A stretch of DNA of 64,000 nucleotides from Bradyrhizobium erythrophlei (lineage in GTDB: Bacteria > Pseudomonadota > Alphaproteobacteria > Rhizobiales > Xanthobacteraceae): NCBI RefSeq assembly GCF_900129505.1, contig NZ_LT670818.1, positions 4,497,001-4,561,000 of the forward strand, read 5' to 3'. Made by a program: the position numbers and the translations under genes. The notes below the pieces were generated by a model. The model did no database searches and was not told the origin of the DNA. It was given only the letters and a program-made list of their open reading frames with translations. Below, piece after piece: positions 40,448-47,695 of this stretch (positions are counted from its first letter, which is position 1; each line of letters begins with the position of its first letter).

Positions 40448-42855
40448 GCGCCGATCCCGCGAGCTTCCGCTTCGTCTCGACCAATCGCCGGGTTCGCGAG
40501 GACCGTCGGTTCGTCGCGGGCCGCGGTCATTACGTCGCCGACGTCGCCCTCGAAGGCATGCTGCATGTCGCGGTGCTGCCGTCGCAGCATCCGGCCGCGC
40601 GCATCGTCTCGATCGATGCCTCCGAGGCGCTGGCGATGCCGGGCGTGCATTATGTGCTCACCGGCGACGAACTCGCGGCCGCAACCGATCCCTTGATGAA
40701 CGGCCTCGATACGCCGCTCGTAAAACGTCATCCGCTCGCGGTCGGCCAAACCCGTTATGCCGGCGAATGGGTCGTGGCGGTGGTTGCCGACAGCCGCGCG
40801 CTCGCCGAAGACGCCGCCGAAAAAATTGTCGTCGATTACGAGCCGCTGGCTTTCGTGATCAACGCGGAAGAAGCGCTGCAGCCGGGCAGCCCGCCGGTGC
40901 ATCCGGCGCACGGCTCCAACGTGCTGCTCGACCGCACCTTCGTCTGGGGCGAGGTGGAAAAGCATTTTGCCGAAAGTCCGCGACATTTGTCGTTCCGTGT
41001 CACCTGGGGGCGCAGCTCCACGGTTCCGATAGAGACTTTCGGCGTGTTGGCGTCCTGGGATCCCTGGCGCGACATGCTCGACGTCTGGGCTTCGATCCAG
41101 ATGCCCAAATATCCCGACCAGATCGCGCGGGCGCTGCGGATCCCGGCGAACGGCGTCCGGGTGCATCAGGATGTCGACGTCGGCGGCAGCTACGGCGTCA
41201 AGCGCGGCATCAAGCAGACCGTGCTGGTGGCGCATCTGGCGCGGCGGCTCGGCCGGCCGGTGCGTCTGATCGAGGACCGGCTGGACAATATGGGCGGCGG
41301 CGACGCGCACGGTCCCGACCGCATTTTCGATGTCGAGGTCGCCTTCAATGATGACGGCATCGTCAAGTCGATGAAGATCCGCGCGCTGGACAATGCCGGC
41401 GCCTATGCCGGCCGCGCGCCGTTCCAGCTCGGCAAGCCGATCGGCGCCATCGTCGGTCCCTACCAAATCCAAAGCGTGCAGTACCGCGCGCAATCGGTGA
41501 CGTCGAACAAGGCGGTGCAGGAAGCCGTGCGCGGCTTCGGGCAGTCGCCGACCAATTATGCGATCGAAACCGCGATCGACAAGGTCGCGGCTGCCACAGG
41601 CCTCGATCGCATCGAGGTTCGCCGCCGCAATTTCATCCGCAAGGATCAGTTCCCCTATCTGATCCCGAGCGGCAGCACCTATGACAGCGGCGATTATCAC
41701 ACTGTGGTCGACAAGGTGCTTACCCATATCGATTTTACGGCCATGGAAAAGGAGCGCGATCGTTTGCGCGGCGCCGGACTGCTGGCCGGCATCGGCATTG
41801 CCGCCTGCCTGGAGCCGAGCGGCGGCAACTCCTCGTTCGAGCCGCTGCTCAACGAGAAGAACACCACCACGACCTGGATGGATTCCTGCCGCATCAATGT
41901 CGACGGTCTCGGCTTCGTCACGGTGACGATCCACAACACCTCGTCGGGGCAGGGCCACGAAACCCTTGTTTCGACCGTGGTCGGCGAAGTCCTGCAGGTC
42001 GATCCGGACCTGATCCGCGTGGTGCGGCCGGATTCGCTGGCCTGCCTTCCGTCCAACTCGCCGGTCGGCAGCCGGATGGCGATCATGCTCGGAGGTGCTG
42101 CGTTTCATGCCGCGCAGAAACTGAAGACAAAGATAACGCGGATCGGCGCGCATCAATTCGGCCTCGACGAGGACAAGGTGGTCTACGCTTCGGGCGGCGT
42201 CAGCGATCCCACAGGCGGCAAGCAGCTCGGCTGGCTCGAACTCGTCACTATCGCCCATCGCAACTATCATCTGTTGCCGGAGGGCATGGAGCCCGGCCTA
42301 GAGGCCACGCATGTGATGCAGGTTCCGACCGGCACCCAGCTGCCGAAGGACGGCCGGGTCCAGATGTACCCGTGTCACTCCTTCGAGTTTCACGTGGTGC
42401 TGATCGCGATCGATCCGGCAATCGGCAAGCCGGAGATCAAGCGCTACGTCATCGGCCATGACTGCGGCACGGTCATCAACCCGCATATCGTCAAGGGCAT
42501 GACGCTGGGCGGCATCGCGCACGGCCTCGGCGCGGCGCTCTTGGAGGAGTTCGTCTATAATGACGAGGGCCAGCTGATCACCCAGGGTTTCATGGATTAC
42601 CTGCTGCCATCCGCCCACGAGGTGCCGGAAGTCGAGATCGTGCATCACTGCACGCCGTCGCCTTTCACCGTATTCGGCCAGAAGGGGTCCGGCGAAAGCG
42701 GCTATCTCGGCGCGCCGGCCGCGATTTCGTCCGCCATCAACGACTGCGTCGCGGCGCTGGGCATTTCCTTCAACAAGCTTCCGATCCGCATTTCCGCCGT
42801 CGGCGATGCGATCGCGGAAGCCCAACACGCCAAATCAAGCGAGCAAACCAAATGA
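40444..42855 (+). CDS. Molybdenum hydroxylase large (molybdopterin) subunit
   Basis: The protein is 803 aa and is the catalytic subunit. Domain 1 (about 15-125) is the aldehyde-oxidase a/b hammerhead (VREDRRFVAGRGHYVADV). The rest binds molybdopterin cytosine dinucleotide: DVDVGGSYGVKRGIKQTVLVA, QEAVRGFGQSPTNYAIE, NTSSGQGHETLVSTVVGE and FGQKGSGESGYLGAPAAI, whose Glu is the catalytic base. The AYRCSF loop of true CO dehydrogenases is absent, so it hydroxylates an aromatic, N-heterocyclic or aldehyde substrate. The MGGGD and TTTTWMD segments are unusual. It overlaps the amidohydrolase gene by ATGA. Confidence 0.92.
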   Translation: MSADPASFRFVSTNRRVREDRRFVAGRGHYVADVALEGMLHVAVLPSQHPAARIVSIDASEALAMPGVHYVLTGDELAAATDPLMNGLDTPLVKRHPLAVGQTRYAGEWVVAVVADSRALAEDAAEKIVVDYEPLAFVINAEEALQPGSPPVHPAHGSNVLLDRTFVWGEVEKHFAESPRHLSFRVTWGRSSTVPIETFGVLASWDPWRDMLDVWASIQMPKYPDQIARALRIPANGVRVHQDVDVGGSYGVKRGIKQTVLVAHLARRLGRPVRLIEDRLDNMGGGDAHGPDRIFDVEVAFNDDGIVKSMKIRALDNAGAYAGRAPFQLGKPIGAIVGPYQIQSVQYRAQSVTSNKAVQEAVRGFGQSPTNYAIETAIDKVAAATGLDRIEVRRRNFIRKDQFPYLIPSGSTYDSGDYHTVVDKVLTHIDFTAMEKERDRLRGAGLLAGIGIAACLEPSGGNSSFEPLLNEKNTTTTWMDSCRINVDGLGFVTVTIHNTSSGQGHETLVSTVVGEVLQVDPDLIRVVRPDSLACLPSNSPVGSRMAIMLGGAAFHAAQKLKTKITRIGAHQFGLDEDKVVYASGGVSDPTGGKQLGWLELVTIAHRNYHLLPEGMEPGLEATHVMQVPTGTQLPKDGRVQMYPCHSFEFHVVLIAIDPAIGKPEIKRYVIGHDCGTVINPHIVKGMTLGGIAHGLGAALLEEFVYNDEGQLITQGFMDYLLPSAHEVPEVEIVHHCTPSPFTVFGQKGSGESGYLGAPAAISSAINDCVAALGISFNKLPIRISAVGDAIAEAQHAKSSEQTK

Positions 42856-43829
42856 TCATCGACTGCCACGCCCATCTGGTGCCGCCGAGTCTGCTGGAGG
42901 CCATCCGCGCGCAGGCCATGAGCTTTCCCTCGATCCGCCTGATCGAGGACGGCGGCAGCCTCGGCTTCTCCTTTGCCGGGGGCAAGCCGACCCGGCCGGT
43001 CTCAAAACCGCTGAGCGATCTGCCCGGCCGGTTGAAATGGATGGACGAGCAGAAGATCGAGCGGCAGGTGGTCGGTGGCTGGCTCGATATGTTCGCCTAT
43101 GAAGTGCCGGCGGAGGAGGGTGCTGCCTGGTCGCGCCTGATCAACACCCATCTGGCGCAGACCGCGATGCGCGAGCCGCGCTTCGTGCCGCTCGCCACCG
43201 TTCCCCTGCAGGACGGCGCGCGCGCCGCCGAAGTGCTGCGCGAGGCGCACGCGGCCGGCTTCAAGGGCGCGATGATCGGCACCCAGCCAAAGGGCAAGGG
43301 CGGCGTGCTCGACGATCCCGCGCTGAAGCCGTTCTGGGAAGCCGCCAACGAACTCGGCTCCGTGGTGTTCATCCATCCGGTGTTCGAAAGCGGTGACGAC
43401 CGCGTGCACGATTACGGCATGGCGAACGCGGTCGGGCGCATCACCGATACGCTGATCGCGATGTCGCGGCTGATCTATGCCGGCCACGTCACCCGCTACG
43501 CCAATGCCAGGATCGTCGCCGGCATCGGCGGCGCCGCCCTGCCTTATGTGATCGGCCGGCTGCGCCGCAATTACTCGCTCGACAAGGACAAGCTCGGCGA
43601 TCCCGACGCGGCGCTGGCGGCGATGTATTACGACACCATTGTCCAGGATCCGCGCGCGCTACGCTACCTCGCCGACATCGTCGGCCCGGGGCGGATCATG
43701 ATGGGCTCGGACATGCCGTTCCCGATCGGCGATCTCGCACCCACCAGGATCGTCGCCGAGACCAAATTCTCCGATACCGAGCGCGCCGCCATCAACGGCG
43801 GTTTGGCGGCCAAGCTTTTCGGCCTGTGA
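42852..43829 (+). CDS. Amidohydrolase-2 family protein (ACMSD-like decarboxylase/hydrolase)
   Basis: The product is a 325-aa TIM barrel. It begins MIIDCHAHLVPPSLLEAI with the metal-binding HxH. A further His is in VVFIHPVFESGDD, and the Asp ligand is in IMMGSDMPFPIGDL. This arrangement matches the 2-amino-3-carboxymuconate-semialdehyde decarboxylase group, whose members decarboxylate or hydrolyse aromatic-ring catabolites. The operon position after a molybdenum hydroxylase suggests it acts on the hydroxylated product (inference). Cytoplasmic. Confidence 0.88.
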   Translation: MIIDCHAHLVPPSLLEAIRAQAMSFPSIRLIEDGGSLGFSFAGGKPTRPVSKPLSDLPGRLKWMDEQKIERQVVGGWLDMFAYEVPAEEGAAWSRLINTHLAQTAMREPRFVPLATVPLQDGARAAEVLREAHAAGFKGAMIGTQPKGKGGVLDDPALKPFWEAANELGSVVFIHPVFESGDDRVHDYGMANAVGRITDTLIAMSRLIYAGHVTRYANARIVAGIGGAALPYVIGRLRRNYSLDKDKLGDPDAALAAMYYDTIVQDPRALRYLADIVGPGRIMMGSDMPFPIGDLAPTRIVAETKFSDTERAAINGGLAAKLFGL

Positions 43830-43872
43830 GGAAATTGCGGACGGTAGCGAATAGAATGCGGGAAACGAGGTC

Positions 43873-44844
43873 ATGAACAGGGTTTTGACTTGTCTTGCAT
43901 GCGCGGGCTTTCTGCTCTGGTCGGGCCTGGCGCGGGCGCAGGCGCCCGAGCCGATCACCATCGTCGTGTTCGGGACTCCCTCGCTCGGCGCGTTCCTGCC
44001 GCCGGTGATCAAGGCGCAGAAGCTCGATGAAAGGAACGGGCTTGCGATCAAGTTCGAGGAACGCACGCCCGACGCCTATACCGCGCAATTCAACTCCGGC
44101 GAATTCCAGCTCGGCGGCAGCGCGTCGCTGTTGACGGTGGGGCTGGCCGACATCCGCGGCGTCAAGGTGACGTATCTCTTCAACCTGTTCGACTACTGGG
44201 GCGCGGTCGTCACCTCGCGGCCTGAGGTCAAGACCTTGAAAGATCTCGAAGGCAAGGAGCTCGCCGCGGCCAAGGGCACCACCAATTATGTGATGTTCGA
44301 CTGGTTCGCCCGGCAGCTCGGCGCCGATACCGCGAAGTTCTCCGTGATCAACACCGCGACCCCCGGGCTGATCGGCTACGCGCTCGCCGATCGCGCCGCC
44401 GCGGTGCAGCTCTGGGAGCCGGCCTATACGACGCTATTGTCGAAGAAGCCCGGCATGCGGACCATCGATCTTGCAATTGCCGAGAGCTGGAAGAAATTCA
44501 CCGGCAGCCGCAACATTCCCTATCTCGGCGTCGCCGCGCACCTCGATTGGGTTGAAAAGAATCCGAAGCTGGTTCCGAAACTCTATGCGACCTACCAGGA
44601 AGCCGCCGACTGGGTGATGGCGCATCCGGACGAGGCCTCGAAGCTGATCGCGGCCAAGGGAACGGCAGACGACCAGAAGGCGATCGCCGACCTCATTCGC
44701 GCCAATGACCGGCTCGGCATGAACGTGAAGTGGGCTTCCGACGTCGCCAGGGAAATCAACTCGGTCTATGCCGCCGGCAAGTCGATCGCCTTCCTGCCCT
44801 CGGACCCGGCGGCCTCGACCATCTACCAGGCGCCGGGCAAATGA
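43873..44844 (+). CDS. ABC transporter substrate-binding protein, NitT/TauT (SsuA-like)
   Basis: The product is 323 aa. A signal peptide (cut after ARA-Q, about 23) is followed by an SsuA/ThiY-like fold: FGTPSLGAFLPPVIKAQKLDERNGL, AQFNSGEFQLGGSASLLTVGLADIRG, KTLKDLEGKELAAAKGTTNYV. It delivers a small organic ligand to the downstream permease and ATPase. It is probably the uptake side of the pathway encoded upstream, being only 43 bp after the amidohydrolase. The stop overlaps the permease start (ATGA). Confidence 0.9.
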   Translation: MNRVLTCLACAGFLLWSGLARAQAPEPITIVVFGTPSLGAFLPPVIKAQKLDERNGLAIKFEERTPDAYTAQFNSGEFQLGGSASLLTVGLADIRGVKVTYLFNLFDYWGAVVTSRPEVKTLKDLEGKELAAAKGTTNYVMFDWFARQLGADTAKFSVINTATPGLIGYALADRAAAVQLWEPAYTTLLSKKPGMRTIDLAIAESWKKFTGSRNIPYLGVAAHLDWVEKNPKLVPKLYATYQEAADWVMAHPDEASKLIAAKGTADDQKAIADLIRANDRLGMNVKWASDVAREINSVYAAGKSIAFLPSDPAASTIYQAPGK

Positions 44845-45656
44845 GCGATGCCGCGCCACACATCGTGACCTCGCCGCCTGAAAACAGGCTGCGCGCGGCG
44901 GCGAAACGGCTGGGGACGTCGGTGCTGCCGTTCGTCGTGGTGATCCTGGTCTGGCAATTCGCCTCGCTGTTCTTTCCGCGCTTCCTGTTTCCCTCGCTGA
45001 TCGACGTGTTCTGGCGCTGCATCGATATCTTCTCCAGCGGCGCGATGTTCGGCGATGTGCTGGCGACCATCCTGCGCATCCTGGCGGGGCTTGCCGGCGC
45101 CTTCATCGTCGGCGGGGGGCTTGCGTTGTTGATGGTGCGATCGCGCGCGGTCGATAATTTCCTGTCGCCGATCCTGACCCTGTTCCAGGGCATTCCGGCG
45201 CTGTCCTGGGTGGTATTCGCCATCATCTGGTTTCACGGCGTCGAGTTCCGCATCTTTTTCATCATGGTGATGACGACGCTGCCGGCCTTCACCTTTCAGG
45301 TCTTGGGCGCATTGCGGGCGATGTCCAGGGATTTGATGGAGATGGTGTTCAGCTTCCGTCCCACCCGCGCCAAACTGTTCCGGGTGATGATCGCGCCTGC
45401 GATACTGCCTGACATTCTCACCGCCTGGAAAGTCAATCTCGGCAATGCCTCGCGCGTGGTCGTGGTCGCCGAACTGGTCGGCGCGACCGGCGGCGTCGGC
45501 TATCAATTGCTGCAGCAACAGCAGCTGTTCGACATGGCCGGCGCGCTGGCCTGGACGCTGCAACTGGTGTTTTTCGTGCTGATCGTGCAGGGGGCGCTGA
45601 CGCTGATCGAGAACGTGGCGTTCCGTTATCGCGCGGTGTCGGAGCGGGCGATATGA
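44841..45656 (+). CDS. ABC transporter permease, NitT/TauT type
   Basis: The protein is 271 aa with six membrane helices. The binding-protein-dependent transport (EAA) loop is visible as RVMIAPAILPDILTAWKVNLGNASRVVVVAE (key: APAILPDIL..G) around residue 180. Start ATG 44841 overlaps the previous stop and skips upstream in-frame starts that would lie in the binding protein gene. It forms the membrane channel with the next ATPase; the stop overlaps the ATPase start (ATGA). Confidence 0.92.
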   Translation: MSDAAPHIVTSPPENRLRAAAKRLGTSVLPFVVVILVWQFASLFFPRFLFPSLIDVFWRCIDIFSSGAMFGDVLATILRILAGLAGAFIVGGGLALLMVRSRAVDNFLSPILTLFQGIPALSWVVFAIIWFHGVEFRIFFIMVMTTLPAFTFQVLGALRAMSRDLMEMVFSFRPTRAKLFRVMIAPAILPDILTAWKVNLGNASRVVVVAELVGATGGVGYQLLQQQQLFDMAGALAWTLQLVFFVLIVQGALTLIENVAFRYRAVSERAI

Positions 45657-46417
45657 GGGATACCGTCACGCCCGCTGAGTCTGCCATCCATCTCGGCCAT
45701 GTCTCGAAAGTGTTCGGCAAGGCCGATACCACTTACCGGGCGGTGGACGGTCTCGATCTCGATGTTCGCGCCGGCCAGATGCTGGCGCTGCTCGGCAAGA
45801 CCGGCTGCGGCAAGTCGACCATCTTCAACATGATCGCGGGGCTGACCGAGCCGACCAGCGGCACCGTGCGCGTCAGCGGCCGCGATCCGTTCCGGGATTT
45901 CGACTCCTTCCGCGGCAAGATGGCGATCGTGTTCCAGAGCGACCGGCTATTGCCCTGGCGCACGGCGATCCAGAACGTCGAACTGGGGTTGGAGATGCTG
46001 GAGGTGCCGGCGGCAAAGCGGCGGGCCGCGGCGCAAACCTGGCTGACCAAACTCGGCCTCGGCGGGCACGAGAACGACTATCCGCATGCTCTGTCCGGCG
46101 GCATGCGCCAGCGCGTCTCGATCGCGCGCGCCTTTGCCACCAACGCCAACATCCTGTTGTGCGACGAGCCGTTCTCGGCGCTGGACGAATCCACCGCCGG
46201 ACGGCTGCGCGCGGAGTTCGTTCGCCTGGTGAAGGAAAACGGCAAGACCGCCGTCTTCATCACCCACTCGATCAGCGAGGCGCTGGAAATCGGCGACCGC
46301 ATCGTGGTGCTCAAGCGCCCGGCGAAGATAGCCTACGACGTCAGCTTCGATGCCGACACCGGGCGGGAGGAGCGCGAGCTGATCCGAAGCCGGATCGGCG
46401 AGGTGTTGGCGGTGTGA
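45653..46417 (+). CDS. ABC transporter ATP-binding protein, NitT/TauT type
   Basis: The product is a 254-aa cytoplasmic nucleotide-binding subunit. Walker A is LLGKTGCGKSTIFNM, the Q-loop is VFQSDRLLPWRT, the signature is ALSGGMRQRVSIARA, Walker B is ILLCDEPFSALDE, and the H-loop is VFITHSISEAL. It completes the importer and the operon that began at 38709. A strong palindromic hairpin lies about 35 bp downstream. Confidence 0.95.
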   Translation: MRDTVTPAESAIHLGHVSKVFGKADTTYRAVDGLDLDVRAGQMLALLGKTGCGKSTIFNMIAGLTEPTSGTVRVSGRDPFRDFDSFRGKMAIVFQSDRLLPWRTAIQNVELGLEMLEVPAAKRRAAAQTWLTKLGLGGHENDYPHALSGGMRQRVSIARAFATNANILLCDEPFSALDESTAGRLRAEFVRLVKENGKTAVFITHSISEALEIGDRIVVLKRPAKIAYDVSFDADTGREERELIRSRIGEVLAV

Positions 46418-46433
46418 CAACCTCAGTCGCTGC

Positions 46434-46517
46434 AGGGTAGGCAAGGCGCAGCGTGCCCACCATGTCCAGCATCTTTGGAAATGGTGGGCACGGCGCAAGC
46501 GCGCCTTTGCCCACCCT
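46434..46517. repeat. Nested palindromic repeat between convergent genes
   Basis: The inner perfect arms are GTGCCCACCAT (46453-46463) and ATGGTGGGCAC (46481-46491). The outer arms are AGGGTAGGCAAGGCGC (46434-46449) and GCGCCTTTGCCCACCCT (46501-46517). GTGGGCA-type elements are common intergenic repeats in bradyrhizobia. The position suggests it also terminates both converging transcripts. Confidence 0.65.
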
Positions 46518-46523
46518 ACAACC

Positions 46524-47483
46524 TCACTTCACCACATCCCTCCATTGCGGGCAGCTCTGCTGCTCGACCGGCACCAGCCATGCCCTGTAATTGCTCTTGT
46601 CGATGATCTCGGCCGGCAGCATCACTTTTTCCGGCAGCGGTTCGTGCCTGACATAGCGCACTGCCGCGCGGGTCGCGGTGCAGCCGATCTTGAACATGTT
46701 GAAATCGACGGACGCCAGGATCGCACCCGATTCGATCTGCCTGACCGCCGGCAGGATGCCGTTGATGCCGATCACGATCGCTGTGCGGCCCGCTTCCTTC
46801 AGCGCTTCCAGCGCGCCGAGCGCCATGCCGTCATTGGCCGACAGCACGGCGTCGATCTGCGGATAGTCGGACAGGAATTTTGTCATTACCCGCCTGGCGC
46901 CGGGCTGCTGGTAGTTGCCGATGCCGGAGCCCAGCACCTCGATGCCGGGAAATTCGCCAAGTGCGCGCGTGTAGCCGCGAACGCGCTCGCGGTTGGTGGG
47001 CGCGGCCGGCGTGCCCTCGATGATCACGATCCTACCCTTGCCGCCGAGGTGTTCGAACAGATAGCGCGCCTCGCGGTAGCCGATCTCGTTGTCGTCGGCG
47101 CCGACATAGGTGACAAAACTTCCCGGTAGCGGATTGGAGACGAGCACGACCGGGATTTTCGCCTCGTTGAGCTTCTTCACCGAATCGATCATCGCGACGT
47201 CGTCGACGGGGATGAAGATGACGGCGTCCGGCCGGTCCTTCAGCACCTGCTCAACCATCTCCTTCTGCTCGTCGACATTGTCGGGCTTTTTGGGAACGTA
47301 ATGCACGATCCGCGCCTCCGCCGCGCGTCCGATCTGGTCGGCGGCGATGCGGAACGCCTGATAGGCGGGATTGGTCGAGTTCTTGGTGAAGACGGCGATG
47401 GTCATTTTTTCGTCGGCGGCGTTGGCGCAAGGCGCGAACAGGAGCAATGAGCCGGCCAGCAACGCCATCGCTATATTTCGCAT
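46524..47483 (-). CDS. Periplasmic sugar-type binding protein (RbsB-like)
   Basis: The protein is 319 aa and periplasmic, with a signal peptide cut after ANA (about 22). The fold is LacI/ribose-binding type I: MTIAVFTKNSTNPAYQAFRIAADQIG, EQKEMVEQVLKDRPDAVIFIPVD, KIPVVLVSNPLPGSFVTYVGADD, and AVLSANDGMALGALEALKEAG. The VGADDNEIGYREARYL segment corresponds to the conserved second-domain entry. No permease or ATPase of the sugar type is adjacent, so it is an orphan receptor. GGGAGGCG precedes the ATG; longer in-frame extensions run into the upstream repeat. Confidence 0.88.
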   Translation of the reverse strand: MRNIAMALLAGSLLLFAPCANAADEKMTIAVFTKNSTNPAYQAFRIAADQIGRAAEARIVHYVPKKPDNVDEQKEMVEQVLKDRPDAVIFIPVDDVAMIDSVKKLNEAKIPVVLVSNPLPGSFVTYVGADDNEIGYREARYLFEHLGGKGRIVIIEGTPAAPTNRERVRGYTRALGEFPGIEVLGSGIGNYQQPGARRVMTKFLSDYPQIDAVLSANDGMALGALEALKEAGRTAIVIGINGILPAVRQIESGAILASVDFNMFKIGCTATRAAVRYVRHEPLPEKVMLPAEIIDKSNYRAWLVPVEQQSCPQWRDVVK

Positions 47484-47518
47484 CGTCGCCTCCCAGCCTT
47501 TGGCTCGAAACTCAAACG

Positions 47519-47640
47519 CGTCATTGCGAGGAGCCAGCGGGTCGCGCGAACGCGCACCCGATGACAGGCTCCGCGACGAAGCAATCCATTTTTTCTTTGC
47601 GCGGCACGATGGATTGCTTCGCTTCGCTCGCAATGATGGG
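47519..47640. repeat. Palindromic repeat with 12-bp and 9-bp arms
   Basis: CATTGCGAG (47522-47530) pairs with CTCGCAATG (47627-47635). Internally GAAGCAATCCAT (47578-47589) pairs perfectly with ATGGATTGCTTC (47609-47620). A further CTCGCAATGACG lies just after. This CATTGCGAGGAGC/GAAGCAATCC element is among the commonest repeats in Bradyrhizobium-type genomes (recollection, not searched). It sits upstream of the binding protein gene. Confidence 0.7.
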
Positions 47641-47695
47641 TTTGATAGCGGTGCTCGCAATGACGCTCCCTGGCATCGCCGCTTTGCAGCAACCG

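Noticed and set aside
40339..42270. 643-codon minus-strand frame
   Set aside because: It is antisense to the molybdopterin subunit gene, which has all cofactor motifs.
39045..42855. Carbon monoxide dehydrogenase (coxMSL)
   Set aside because: The subunit order fits, but the large subunit lacks the AYRCSF active-site loop and the operon contains no cox accessory genes.
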